From Pseudomonadales bacterium (GTDB lineage Bacteria; Pseudomonadota; Gammaproteobacteria; Pseudomonadales; IMCC2047), in NCBI GenBank assembly GCA_024234615.1, contig JACKNY010000003.1, forward strand, positions 434,001-498,000: DNA of 64,000 bases, read 5' to 3'. The notes below the pieces were generated by a model. The model searched no databases and was not told the origin of the DNA. It saw nothing but the letters and a program-made list of their open reading frames with translations. This document shows positions 45,593 to 54,366 of the stretch, piece by piece. Position 1 is the first letter of the stretch, and the number at the start of each line of letters is the position of its first letter. A program made the translations under genes and the position numbers.

Positions 45593-46465
45593 TTAGCTAG
45601 CACAGACGAACCCTGGAACATCCGGCAATTCAATTTCCATCGCTATCGGCAGGTGATCAGATAAGGTACGATCTAACACTTCTACATGTTTGATTGTCAA
45701 ACTGGAACTGACAAGAATCTGATCATAATTATGAATCGGCTTCCAGCTCGGATACGTATTGAAGACACCCGATGGCGATGTAAGCCCCCTTTCACTCAGG
45801 GGTGAGAGTTGTTTAAGTATGGCACTGGCATTGCTATTCAAATCACCCATCACCACCACATGCCGATAATCTTTAATCAGCTCTTTAATGTAGGAAAGCT
45901 GATTGTTGCGCGCGCGCTGACCCAACGAAAGGTGCAATATGACTAGCACTAAAGGCACCTGCAAACTGCCATAGCGCAACACGATGGCGCCACGTCCAGG
46001 CAATAAGCCAGGCAACTTATGATCTTCAATAACCTGGGGTTTCAGCTGACTGAGCACGCCATTACTATGCTGCGCCAACTTACCCAAATTTCGATTGAGC
46101 TGCTGATACCAATAGGGAAACCCAGCAGCCTCCGCCAAGTATCGTACTTGATTAATGTGCCCAGTACGTATACTGCCACCATCCGCTTCCTGCAACGCAA
46201 CAATATCAAAGTGCGACAAGGTTGATGCAATGCGGTCTAGATTCTCGGAACGCTGGGAGTGTGGAAGAACATGCTGCCAGCCGCGCGTCACATAATGACG
46301 GTACGCCTGACTCTGTATGCCGATTTGGATATTATAACTGAGTAGCTTTAAGCTCGTTCTGTGGGTCTTCGGCGGCCCATTCTTTTGCGTGTCATCAAAA
46401 GACACTAGCGTTGCAGGCGAACGGTTGGCCGAACGTTTTAAATTAGTCGAAAAATGTCGAAGCAT
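45593..46465 (-). CDS. Endonuclease/exonuclease/phosphatase family protein
   Basis: A 290-residue protein with the metal-dependent EEP fold: LLSYNIQIG (strand with Asn), VALQEADGG (metal Glu), VVMGDLNSN (catalytic Asp and Asn) and TLSDHLPIAME (Asp-His near the C-terminus). Such enzymes cut DNA, phosphoinositides or sphingomyelin; the target here is unknown. No clear signal peptide, so it is probably cytosolic. It lies in the dsbA-c4-c5 strip as in Pseudomonas, transcribed in the same direction as dsbA with a 104-base gap. Confidence 0.88.
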   Translation of the reverse strand: MLRHFSTNLKRSANRSPATLVSFDDTQKNGPPKTHRTSLKLLSYNIQIGIQSQAYRHYVTRGWQHVLPHSQRSENLDRIASTLSHFDIVALQEADGGSIRTGHINQVRYLAEAAGFPYWYQQLNRNLGKLAQHSNGVLSQLKPQVIEDHKLPGLLPGRGAIVLRYGSLQVPLVLVILHLSLGQRARNNQLSYIKELIKDYRHVVVMGDLNSNASAILKQLSPLSERGLTSPSGVFNTYPSWKPIHNYDQILVSSSLTIKHVEVLDRTLSDHLPIAMEIELPDVPGFVCAS

Positions 46466-46569
46466 ACTAACTACCGCTCTATCAAAACGTACGATCGCCT
46501 AGCTGACCTCGTTACTCTTAAAGTGGGCAAGACGAGGAAACCCACTTCGCACTAGAAGCAGAGTGCTGA

Positions 46570-47217
46570 CTAGTCCTGCTTCATCGCCTTACGCTCTTTT
46601 CTAATGAGGTAATTGACAACCTCAAATAGTCCATCTTCGCCCGCCTTCATACCAGCTCCGACGCGATATTTTCCATTAACGATAATGGCGGGTACACCAG
46701 TTGCTCGGTAGTCTTTTTGGCGGTTTTTCGATTGCATGATTTTGCTATTAACACTGAAGGAATTAAAGGCCTGATTAAAGTCGGCCTCCTTAACATCATA
46801 TTTTGCATAAAATCCGGCTAGCGATTTTTGGTCAAAAAGGTTTTCACGTTTTTTGTGTATCGCGTCAAATAAGGCCGCATGGGTTTTACCCTCAACCCCG
46901 AGTAAGGCAGCGGCATAATAGGCGCGAGCATGTAGTTCCCAACCACGCCCCATCACTGCAGGCATACGTACAAATTTTACATCATTGGGTAGTTCTGTTG
47001 CCCACTTTTCTAAACGTGGTTCTAATTGGTAACAATGCGGGCAACCATACCAGAACAGCTCCACAACCTCGATTTTCCCTTCAGGAGCACTGGTGCTGGC
47101 GGCCCTTGGTAACTCAACGTAGTGTTCACCCGCGCGAAACTCCTGTTCAGCCTCAGCACAGGCTAACAATGGCATCATGAGTAAAATAAGAAAACTTTTT
47201 TTAATTAATTTCCGCAT
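46570..47217 (-). CDS. dsbA: Thiol:disulfide interchange protein DsbA
   Basis: Introduces disulfides into exported proteins. The 215-residue precursor has a signal peptide followed by a thioredoxin fold with the redox motif CPHC (Cys59, Cys62; ELFWYGCPHCYQLEP) and the cis-proline region TGVPAIIVNGKYRVGAG. The signal ends in LLAC (residues 17-20), a possible lipobox, so the enzyme may be lipid-anchored, unlike the soluble DsbA of E. coli. Placed beside cytochromes c4 and c5, whose maturation also depends on thiol chemistry. Confidence 0.94.
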   Translation of the reverse strand: MRKLIKKSFLILLMMPLLACAEAEQEFRAGEHYVELPRAASTSAPEGKIEVVELFWYGCPHCYQLEPRLEKWATELPNDVKFVRMPAVMGRGWELHARAYYAAALLGVEGKTHAALFDAIHKKRENLFDQKSLAGFYAKYDVKEADFNQAFNSFSVNSKIMQSKNRQKDYRATGVPAIIVNGKYRVGAGMKAGEDGLFEVVNYLIRKERKAMKQD

Positions 47218-47334
47218 TCGCTAACTCCATATAAAGATCAATTAATTCATTTGCCTGACTAAGACCATCAAATCTGAAAATTGATCGATGAATTAATATT
47301 CTCTTACCAATAACGACACCCAGTTGTTTAGGCT

Positions 47335-47362
47335 CTATAAAAAAGGGCGGCTGAGCCACCCT
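47335..47362 (-). terminator. Terminator of the cytochrome c4 gene
   Basis: Minus-strand stem AGGGTGGCT/AGCCGCCCT around a short loop (47344-47362, one C-A mismatch), followed by six Ts. It is about 33 bases beyond the c4 stop codon. Confidence 0.6.
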
Positions 47363-47394
47363 CTTATTTATTCGCTCGCACCAGCTTAATCAGC

Positions 47395-48000
47395 TTAATG
47401 CAGCCCTTGAATATAACTTGCCAGAGCTTCAATCTCAGCATTATTAAGACGGTAAGTGACCGTGCTCATGATTTTAGCATCGCCATCATTAGTACGCTGA
47501 CCATCTCGAAATGCTTTCAGTTGCGCAGCAGTATAATCTGCATACTGCCCACGCAGCGCAGGGTACCCTGCTGCCGAGTTACCAGAGCCCGTAGGTGAAT
47601 GGCAGGCGGTACAAGCAGCAACCCCAATATCTTTGTCGCCGGCTCGATAAAGTCTTTCACCCAAGGCAACTAACTCTTTTTTCGCTTCACCCGCAGACAC
47701 TTTCTGGCTAGCGAAATATGCGGCGATATCTGCTAAATCCTGGTCAGACTTACCATCCAGCTGTCCGGCCATAGTCGGCACTGAACGTGCTCCCGACATA
47801 ATATCCTTCATCTGTTTAACCAGATAGTTCGTATTTTGACCCGCTAACTTAGGGAACGCAGCCACAAAACTATTCCCGTCAGCACCATGACAAGCGCCGC
47901 ATGCGGCAGCTTTCGTTTGACCGGCCTGGGCATCGCCATCAGCGACCGCGTAACCCGCCAAACTCATCCCCAAAACTAAGCTCAAAAACTGTATTCTCAT
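47395..48000 (-). CDS. Diheme cytochrome c4
   Basis: Periplasmic electron carrier with two heme domains: CGACH at residues 34-38 and CTACH near 130, each followed by its methionine region. A signal peptide covers residues 1-20 (MRIQFLSLVLGMSLAGYAVA). The frame can be read from eight codons earlier, but ATG 48000 with AGGA six bases upstream is preferred. Cytochrome c4 commonly feeds cytochrome oxidases; aa3- or cbb3-type partners would be expected. It follows the c5 gene by 36 bases. Confidence 0.95.
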   Translation of the reverse strand: MRIQFLSLVLGMSLAGYAVADGDAQAGQTKAAACGACHGADGNSFVAAFPKLAGQNTNYLVKQMKDIMSGARSVPTMAGQLDGKSDQDLADIAAYFASQKVSAGEAKKELVALGERLYRAGDKDIGVAACTACHSPTGSGNSAAGYPALRGQYADYTAAQLKAFRDGQRTNDGDAKIMSTVTYRLNNAEIEALASYIQGLH

Positions 48001-48036
48001 TTTATATCCTAAACTTAATACCAATATTCGCCCGAC

Positions 48037-48327
48037 TTACTGAGCCGCCATATAATTAATCAACGCTCGATAATCTTCTGTCCCGCAGTTAGCACATAAA
48101 CCTTTCGGAGGCATTGCGCCTTTACCACTCACAACACTCTCAACTAAGACTTTCATGCCTTTTTTCAAGCGCGGTTCCCAAGCGGCTCTGTCGCCGATTT
48201 TAGGTGCTCCAGCGACCCCCGATTGGTGACAAAAACCACAGGTTTTTTGGAAGGTTTTTCCCAACTCCTGCGCCGATGCTGTGAGTGTAAAGCTAACAGC
48301 TAATATCCAAGCACATAATATTTTCAT
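48037..48327 (-). CDS. Monoheme cytochrome c5-like protein
   Basis: A 96-residue periplasmic cytochrome: signal peptide (1-19), heme motif CGFCH (30-34), GAPKIGDRAAWEPR, axial methionine in GKGAMPPKG, and a C-terminal pair CANCG that forms the disulfide characteristic of c5-type cytochromes. ATG 48327 is preferred to an in-frame TTG nine bases upstream. It is first in a likely two-gene unit with c4 and is divergent from engB. Confidence 0.92.
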   Translation of the reverse strand: MKILCAWILAVSFTLTASAQELGKTFQKTCGFCHQSGVAGAPKIGDRAAWEPRLKKGMKVLVESVVSGKGAMPPKGLCANCGTEDYRALINYMAAQ

Positions 48328-48548
48328 TTGCCACAAGACTCCGTTACTAAAATACCTATTTTATTATAGTTGGTATTATCAGAAGTGCGGCATTCCACCC
48401 TGCTTAAAACAGGGCGAAGTATATACTATTATTTTCATAAACGGGAGACCTGTGGCCGGGCCAAGTAGACTATGTGCGCTAATTGCTGCGTTACGCGCTA
48501 TAATCCGTTCCCGCTTCCAATATCAGAAAGGCAGACAAGTCGCAGCCC

Positions 48549-49160
48549 ATGAATAATACCCTCAAAAATCCATTTCAACAGACTGGTTTTCTAACCAGCG
48601 CAGCAAGGCTCAACCAGTGTCCGTCGGAAGAGGGCCGGGAGGTTGCGTTTGCAGGACGCTCCAACGCCGGCAAATCAAGCGCAATCAATGCCATAACTCA
48701 GCAAAAAAAATTGGCCAAAACCAGTAAAACACCTGGCCGCACCCAATTACTCAATTTTTTTAGTGTGACAACAGCTGAACACAGGCTGGTTGACCTACCG
48801 GGCTATGGCTATGCGAAAGTACCGTTAGCGCAAAAAAAGAAATGGGAAATTTTTATCGACGACTATTTGCGTAATCGTACCAGCCTGTGCGGGTTATTTT
48901 TAATTATGGACATCCGCCACCCACTGACTGAATTTGATCAATCCATTCTGAAATGGACCCGCGAATGCCAGCTGCCCACTCATATTCTATTAACCAAGGC
49001 GGATAAATTGAAATTCGGCCCAGCAAAGTCCACTAGATTGAAAGTTGAGCAAGCTCTGAAAAGCTCACCGCTTGCCACCGTACAGCTATTTTCTGGAACC
49101 GCCCTGACCGGTGTCGAGGAAGCTAGAAATAAATTAGCCGCATGGTTGCAGTTGGGATAA
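48549..49160 (+). CDS. engB: Ribosome biogenesis GTPase EngB (YsxC/YihA)
   Basis: Essential GTPase for large-subunit ribosome assembly. G1 AGRSNAGKSS (about residues 35-44), G2/TPGRTQLLNF, G3 DLPGYGYAK, G4 TKAD and G5 SGTA are all present in 203 residues. A TATAAT about 55 bases upstream may belong to its promoter, but no -35 is clear. It converges on polA across a 222-base gap that holds a candidate sRNA; the polA-sRNA-engB arrangement parallels E. coli polA-spf-yihA. Confidence 0.96.
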   Translation: MNNTLKNPFQQTGFLTSAARLNQCPSEEGREVAFAGRSNAGKSSAINAITQQKKLAKTSKTPGRTQLLNFFSVTTAEHRLVDLPGYGYAKVPLAQKKKWEIFIDDYLRNRTSLCGLFLIMDIRHPLTEFDQSILKWTRECQLPTHILLTKADKLKFGPAKSTRLKVEQALKSSPLATVQLFSGTALTGVEEARNKLAAWLQLG

Positions 49161-49184
49161 CGACCGGCATAATCATCAACACAT

Positions 49185-49309
49185 AAAAAAGCCCCACACA
49201 CCCTTGGGGGAGATGCATGGGGCGAAATTCTCCGGTATCTGCGGGGATGCATTCCGGAGATGCTTTGACTAGGAGAAGATCAAGTCAGTTTGCTTACTGT
49301 ATAAGCACA
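49185..49309 (-). ncRNA. Candidate small RNA at the Spot 42/ErsA locus
   Basis: Between polA and engB, minus strand, about 125 bases. The 5' part folds as GCTTA/TAAGC (49302-49306 with 49292-49296); a middle stem TCTCCGG/CCGGAGA (49254-49260 with 49229-49235) displays an 18-base loop containing UCCCC; a terminal stem GCCCCA/TGGGGC (49218-49223 with 49191-49196) with UCUCCCCC inside is followed by six Us. A sigmaE/AlgU-type promoter stands at 49315-49341. Position, promoter type and size agree with Pseudomonas ErsA (sigma22-dependent) and the locus equals E. coli spf. Homology by sequence is not claimed. Confidence 0.7.
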
Positions 49310-49314
49310 AACAA

Positions 49315-49341
49315 TGAGACTGCCTTCTTTTAATATAGTTC
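49315..49341 (-). promoter_or_regulatory. SigmaE/AlgU-type promoter of the polA-engB sRNA
   Basis: Minus strand: GAACTA, exactly 16 bases, TCTCA. Five of six and four of five positions match GAACTT-N16/17-TCTGA, and two further Gs precede the -35. No comparable sigma70 pair is seen at this place. Confidence 0.6.
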
Positions 49342-49382
49342 CCGAACCAAACAATTTGCCCTTTTTGGTTCTTGCTAAAACA

Positions 49383-52112
49383 TCAATGTGCCTCGTCCCA
49401 ATTATCGCCAATACCAATGTCGACAATCAATGGCACATCCAATTTGACCGTCGAACTCATGTGTTCACGCAGTTTTTGCGTTACCAAATCCAGTGCTGGC
49501 TCCGCCACTTCTAATACCAACTCATCGTGCACCTGCATAATCACCTGCGCGTCCGGCTTATCTTTCGCTAACCACCGATCGACCTCAATCATTGCTTTTT
49601 TGATAATATCCGCTGCTGTGCCTTGCATGGGTGCGTTGATCGCTGTTCGCTCCGCCGCTTGTCTTTGCATAGCGTTACGCGCATTAATTTCCGGCAGATA
49701 AAGGCGGCGACCGAACAAAGTCTCCACATAACCCTTTTCGGCGGCCTGACTGCGGATGTTATCCATATAGGTTAGCACCCCCGGATAACGTTCAAAATAA
49801 CGGTCGATGTAGGCCTGTGCTTCTTTGCGGGCAATTCCCAGCTGGCGCCCAAGACCAAACGCAGACATGCCGTAAATCAGACCAAAATTAATGGCTTTGG
49901 CACTTCTACGTTGCTCGTTAGAAACATCATCAAAACGGGTATTAAACACCTCTGAGGCGGTCGCGCGGTGCACGTCCATTCCTTTGGCGAAGGCTTCCAG
50001 TAAACCTTTGTCCTGCGATAGGTGGGCCATAATCCGCAGCTCGATTTGGGAGTAATCCGCCGCAACCAATTTATATCCCTCGGGGGCGATAAAAGCTTTA
50101 CGAATTTTTCGTCCCTCTGCCGTTCTAATTGGAATATTCTGTAAATTGGGGTCTGAAGAAGATAAACGCCCGGTAGCCGCCACAGCTTGATGATAGGAGG
50201 TATGAATTCGTCCAGTTTTTGGATTGATCTGAAGTGGCAGTTTGTCGGTGTAGGTAGATTTGAGTTTACTTAAACTGCGGTGCTCCAATATCACTTTCGG
50301 CAATGGGTAATCCAGCGCTAATTCCTGTAACACTGGTTCTGCTGTGGAGGGTTGTCCTTTCGGGGTTTTCTTCAATATTGGTAAGCCCAGCTTTTCGTAA
50401 AAAATCACTTGTAGTTGTTTTGGCGAGCCCAGATTAAATTCTTCCCCCGCCATGTCAAAGGCTTGCCTTTCTATTTCCAGCAAGCGTTCTGCTAATTCTT
50501 GGCTTTGCTGCCCCAACATCTTTGCATCCACCAACGCTCCCTTACATTCGATACGAGAAAGCACCGGCACTAAAGCTAATTCAATCTCCTGATACACCCT
50601 TTGCAAAGAGGGCACCGCCTCAAGCATCGGGCGCATTTGCCGGTATAGCCGCAAAGTGATATCCGCATCTTCGGCGGCGTACTTACCCGCCGACTCCATT
50701 TCAACCTGATTAAAGGTTAGTTGTTTCGCGCCTTTCCCTGCAACATCTTCAAAATGGATGGTTTCGTGGCCTAAATATTTTAATGCCAGGCTATCCATGT
50801 CGTGGCGCTCGGTCGAGTTCAACACATAGGACTGCAGCATAGTGTCCTGCGCAATACCGGCCAGCATGACCTCATGATTGGCCAAAATATTCATATCATA
50901 TTTTAAGTTTTGTCCGACCTTGCGGTGATCTGAGCTTTCCAGAAAAGGCTTCAGTTCCGCCAGTACATAACTCAGCTCCAGCTGAGCTGGCGCGCCCAAA
51001 TAGTCATGTCCAACCGGTATATAAGCCGCCTCATAGGGGGTTACCGCTAAGGAAACACCCACCAATTTTGCTTCCATATAATTCAGGCTGGTGGTTTCCG
51101 TATCAAAAGCGACTAAGTCTGCCCGATTGATCTTATCCAACCATTTTTCGAAGTTAGCTTTGTCGAGCACAACCTCATAATCTGTCGCCTGATTTGAACC
51201 GATTTCGCCTTCGCTCTTAGCTTCTGCACTAACCACTTCAGTTGGCGGACAGTCAGATTCAAGTTCCGCCACCCAGGTTTTAAACTCCAACTCTTTAAAC
51301 CAACGCAACAAGGTTTCTCGATCTGGTTCTTGGTGGGTTAAGGATTCCGGCGTCACGTCCAGAGCAACATCCGTTTTAATCGTGGCCAGTTGATAGGAGA
51401 GGGGTAAAATGTCTAGTACGCTGCGTAAATTTTCACCGACTTTACCACCAATTTCATCGGCATGCTGCATGACCACTTGCAGAGATCCGTATTGATTCAG
51501 CCACTTAACCGCAGTCTTCGGGCCGCATTTAGGGACGCCGGGAATATTATCCGAGCTATCCCCCACCAACGCCAGATAATCAATGATGCGCTCGGCTGGC
51601 ACTCCGAATTTATCGACAACCCCTTGCCTATCCGTTTTAGTGCCATCCATCGTATTGACCAGGCTGACATGTTCGCTTACCAGCTGCGCCATATCCTTAT
51701 CGCCAGTAGAGATCACCGTTTCAAATTGATGCTCCGTGGCCTGTGTTGCCAGAGTACCGATAACATCGTCTGCCTCAACATCGTCGATCACTAACAAAGG
51801 AATCCCCATCGCCTCAATAATGCGGTGGATAGGTTCAATCTGTACTCTGAGATCATCCGGCATCGGCGGACGATTAGCTTTATATTCCGCATAGAGGTCA
51901 TGTCGAAAGGTTTTTCCTTTGGCATCAAAGATGACGGCAATATGCGAGTTAGGGTAGTCTTTCATCAAACGACGTATCATACTGATGACGCCGCGAACCG
52001 CACCTGTGGGCTGCTTGTTAGTAGTGCGCAGGTCGGGCAGTGCGTGAAATGCACGAAACAGGTAAGACGAACCGTCTACCAGAACTAAGGGGGCATTATT
52101 TGTATTTGACAT
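49383..52112 (-). CDS. polA: DNA polymerase I
   Basis: Repair and Okazaki-fragment polymerase, 909 residues (E. coli 928). Three domains are visible: 5'-3' exonuclease (1-290; VDGSSYLFRAFHALP, DDVIGTLATQA), 3'-5' proofreading exonuclease (about 310-500, with intact FDTETTSL metal ligands) and polymerase (about 500-909, motif A VAADYSQIELR, motif B RRSAKAINFGLIYG, motif C VHDELVLEV). All three activities should be present. Downstream, beyond a 190-base stretch, lies the sRNA terminator, which may also end polA transcripts. Confidence 0.97.
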   Translation of the reverse strand: MSNTNNAPLVLVDGSSYLFRAFHALPDLRTTNKQPTGAVRGVISMIRRLMKDYPNSHIAVIFDAKGKTFRHDLYAEYKANRPPMPDDLRVQIEPIHRIIEAMGIPLLVIDDVEADDVIGTLATQATEHQFETVISTGDKDMAQLVSEHVSLVNTMDGTKTDRQGVVDKFGVPAERIIDYLALVGDSSDNIPGVPKCGPKTAVKWLNQYGSLQVVMQHADEIGGKVGENLRSVLDILPLSYQLATIKTDVALDVTPESLTHQEPDRETLLRWFKELEFKTWVAELESDCPPTEVVSAEAKSEGEIGSNQATDYEVVLDKANFEKWLDKINRADLVAFDTETTSLNYMEAKLVGVSLAVTPYEAAYIPVGHDYLGAPAQLELSYVLAELKPFLESSDHRKVGQNLKYDMNILANHEVMLAGIAQDTMLQSYVLNSTERHDMDSLALKYLGHETIHFEDVAGKGAKQLTFNQVEMESAGKYAAEDADITLRLYRQMRPMLEAVPSLQRVYQEIELALVPVLSRIECKGALVDAKMLGQQSQELAERLLEIERQAFDMAGEEFNLGSPKQLQVIFYEKLGLPILKKTPKGQPSTAEPVLQELALDYPLPKVILEHRSLSKLKSTYTDKLPLQINPKTGRIHTSYHQAVAATGRLSSSDPNLQNIPIRTAEGRKIRKAFIAPEGYKLVAADYSQIELRIMAHLSQDKGLLEAFAKGMDVHRATASEVFNTRFDDVSNEQRRSAKAINFGLIYGMSAFGLGRQLGIARKEAQAYIDRYFERYPGVLTYMDNIRSQAAEKGYVETLFGRRLYLPEINARNAMQRQAAERTAINAPMQGTAADIIKKAMIEVDRWLAKDKPDAQVIMQVHDELVLEVAEPALDLVTQKLREHMSSTVKLDVPLIVDIGIGDNWDEAH

Positions 52113-52248
52113 GATATTTTTTGATACGAACTAAATTCTGAGGGTAGAATGCTGTCTATAATAACCGCGCAACCAGAGAATGAAACACTTAAATGTGGTG
52201 ATTCTTGGTTAACGACATAACCCCTTCAATTAACTTTTAGGTGAGCCC

Positions 52249-52536
52249 ATGTATTACCGACTTAGAAACCTACTCTGCATTACTTTAATCGCCGCACTTC
52301 CTCATTGGGTGGTAGCTGCACCTGAAGAAGAGTCCGGCGAGCCCGACATTATTATTAAACAACTGGAAGACAAGGTTGTGCACGAATACCGTATTAACGG
52401 CTTTCTCTATGCCATCAAGGTGATCCCCAAAAAGGGTAAGCCCTACTATCTGGTGGCCGAAGATGGTAGCGACAACTTTATGCGCGTGGATGAGCCGCGC
52501 TTTATGGTACCCAAATGGGAAATTATCACTTGGTAA
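52249..52536 (+). CDS. DUF2782 small exported protein
   Basis: A 95-residue protein with a signal peptide (about 1-23, ending VVAAPEE) and a compact conserved domain (IIIKQLEDKVVHEYRINGF, YAIKVIPKKGKPYYLV, PRFMVPKWEIITW). Member of DUF2782, function unknown, found beside polA in Pseudomonas. There thrB follows; here thrB is absent and the 3' end overlaps the acyltransferase gene by 11 bases on the opposite strand. Confidence 0.9.
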   Translation: MYYRLRNLLCITLIAALPHWVVAAPEEESGEPDIIIKQLEDKVVHEYRINGFLYAIKVIPKKGKPYYLVAEDGSDNFMRVDEPRFMVPKWEIITW

Positions 52537-53437
52537 CTGGTTTCGTTAGCGTTGATTCAATCAATGCATCCTTCTCCAGCCAAAGGGATGCCACCCACTG
52601 CTGAAAACCTTCACGATACTCATCTGACGCCTGATAATCTCCTTCGTGTAACTGCGGGGGGATTGCTCGTTTATTGACTCTTACCACCACTTTCTTTAAT
52701 TTTCCGGACAAAAACTGCCAGAAATTTTGAGGGCCACCTGGATAAATAATGCTCATATCAATAACAGCAGCCAAGTTATCGCCGAGCATGCTTACTACAT
52801 AAGCAACCCCACCGGACTTAGGTTTGAGCAAATGCTGATAGGGCGAAACCTGCCGTATTCTTTTTTGTGGCGTAAAGCGTGTGCCTTCAATAAAATTCAC
52901 AATAGAGACAGGTTCACCATCCAGTTTTTTGCATAGCTCACGCGTAGTTGCCAAATCCTTGCCACGCCATTGCGGATTATTAGCCAGCTCTTCCTTGCTA
53001 TGCCGCCGCATAAAGGGAAAGTCGAGCGCCCAACAGGCTACACCTATAAATGGCAACCAAATCAGTTCTTTTTTAAGGAAAAACTTGAAGAAAGGCACCC
53101 TGCCAACAAGCAAAAAAACCAGGACGGGGATATCTGACCAAGCCTGGTGGTTAGCGATAATCAAGTAGGAGTTTTGCGACGATAATCCATCCAACCCAGC
53201 AACATCCCATTTCGGGCGGTGAATTATTTCAAAAGTTGTTTTGTACGCATATACCAGATATTCAGCAATTTTCACCACCGCATACGTACAGTGCCGCTTT
53301 AAGCCTTGATTCGGTGCCAGCCATTTAACTAATGCAATCAGCATAACTGGTGACAACCCCAGCAGGGTATAGATAACCAATAAAATAAGGCTTAAAACAC
53401 CTTTAAGCGTTGAAATGATCTGCTGTAGCAATTCCAC
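52526..53437 (-). CDS. Membrane acyltransferase, YihG-like (PlsC family)
   Basis: A 303-residue lysophospholipid-type acyltransferase. The N-terminal membrane helix (about 10-36) is followed by the catalytic NHQAWSDIP (NHxxxxD motif, about 95-103) and the acyl-acceptor motif FIEGTRFTP (about 175-183). Most like E. coli YihG, reported to act as an acyltransferase affecting phospholipid acyl composition. In E. coli yihG also lies near polA. It is convergent with DUF2782 and 22 bases downstream of znuA's position on the same strand. Confidence 0.9.
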   Translation of the reverse strand: MELLQQIISTLKGVLSLILLVIYTLLGLSPVMLIALVKWLAPNQGLKRHCTYAVVKIAEYLVYAYKTTFEIIHRPKWDVAGLDGLSSQNSYLIIANHQAWSDIPVLVFLLVGRVPFFKFFLKKELIWLPFIGVACWALDFPFMRRHSKEELANNPQWRGKDLATTRELCKKLDGEPVSIVNFIEGTRFTPQKRIRQVSPYQHLLKPKSGGVAYVVSMLGDNLAAVIDMSIIYPGGPQNFWQFLSGKLKKVVVRVNKRAIPPQLHEGDYQASDEYREGFQQWVASLWLEKDALIESTLTKPVTK

Positions 53438-53459
53438 TGAATAGTTTTAACTCCTTTCT

Positions 53460-54305
53460 TTATTGACAGCGCATAAAAGTATCAGCAACCTTTCGTAAAA
53501 AGATTAAGTAGGCTTCCGGCACCGATGCAATAGTGCCGCCCAACGGATCAAGTACCAATAATTCCATTTCCTTTATTGCCATTAAAGTGGCTAATACCGA
53601 TGGATTGCTTTCAGGTTCCGCAATAATACATTGGATATTCTCTGTTTCTATAGTCCTTTGCAATTGCAAAAAATGCTTTGCACCGGGGTTTACCTCCGGG
53701 TGGAGGCTAATAATTCCTCGGTGCGATAAGCCATATTCCTGTTCAAAATAGCGATAAGCGTCATGGTAAACCAGATAACGAAAGCCCTGTGTTTCGAAAT
53801 CCTGCCTTATCTGAATTTCTAACTGCGCTAAATCGGCGCTAAACGCATCCAGGTTGCGGCGATAGTCCGCTTCGCGTTCACCATCGAGCTTGATTAAATG
53901 TGCCGCAATTACTTTGGCGACTGTCAATGCCCGTTTACCGCTGAGCCAAAAATGCGGATCAAGATAACCATCGGTACCGCGGTTAAGAAATTGTTCGAGG
54001 TTCAACACAGACTTTTCTGTTGCCAGTTTTTTTAAAGGCTTCGCTAGATAATTTTCCGACTCTTCGCCTAACCAAATAATAACCTCAGCCCCATGTAATT
54101 TGACCATGTCCGAGGGCCGCATACTGTAGTGGTGCGGCGTCGCACCAGGTGGCAAAAGCACTTGCGCTTGTTGGCCTTCACCAAGGATTGCTTGCGCGAT
54201 CATTTGTAGCGGTTTAATGCTGGCCAATATGCGAGGTTGGGCGCTAGCGCTTAGGTTGATTGGGATTAGCAATATTAGGATAAAAGCAAAATTTTTAATC
54301 TGCAT
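53460..54305 (-). CDS. znuA: Zinc ABC transporter periplasmic binding protein
   Basis: Captures zinc in the periplasm for ZnuBC. Signal peptide (1-22), then a cluster A-1 fold with zinc ligands in TPHHYSMRPSD (His), DPHFWLSG (His), and HPEVNPGAKHF (His). The His-rich acidic loop that E. coli ZnuA carries between the second and first ligands is missing here; a His-rich segment is found instead at the end of ZnuC. Divergent from zur with a Zur box in the shared 61-base region. Confidence 0.93.
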   Translation of the reverse strand: MQIKNFAFILILLIPINLSASAQPRILASIKPLQMIAQAILGEGQQAQVLLPPGATPHHYSMRPSDMVKLHGAEVIIWLGEESENYLAKPLKKLATEKSVLNLEQFLNRGTDGYLDPHFWLSGKRALTVAKVIAAHLIKLDGEREADYRRNLDAFSADLAQLEIQIRQDFETQGFRYLVYHDAYRYFEQEYGLSHRGIISLHPEVNPGAKHFLQLQRTIETENIQCIIAEPESNPSVLATLMAIKEMELLVLDPLGGTIASVPEAYLIFLRKVADTFMRCQ

Positions 54306-54328
54306 GGAGAAATTCTATCTATAATAAT

Positions 54329-54348
54329 AATGTTATAATATAACACTT
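54329..54348. promoter_or_regulatory. Zur operator
   Basis: AATGTTATAATATAACACTT, centred on the perfect 13-base palindrome GTTATAATATAAC (54332-54344), agrees with the gammaproteobacterial Zur consensus TGTTATANTATAACA. It lies in the 61-base gap between znuA and zur, so zinc-bound Zur would repress both directions. Confidence 0.9.
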
Positions 54349-54366
54349 ATTGTTAAACTAAGTCAC

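Noticed and set aside
48281..48556. Plus-strand reading frame overlapping the c5 start and engB start
   Set aside because: Antisense to the c5 signal peptide and runs into engB in another frame; lacks a recognisable domain.
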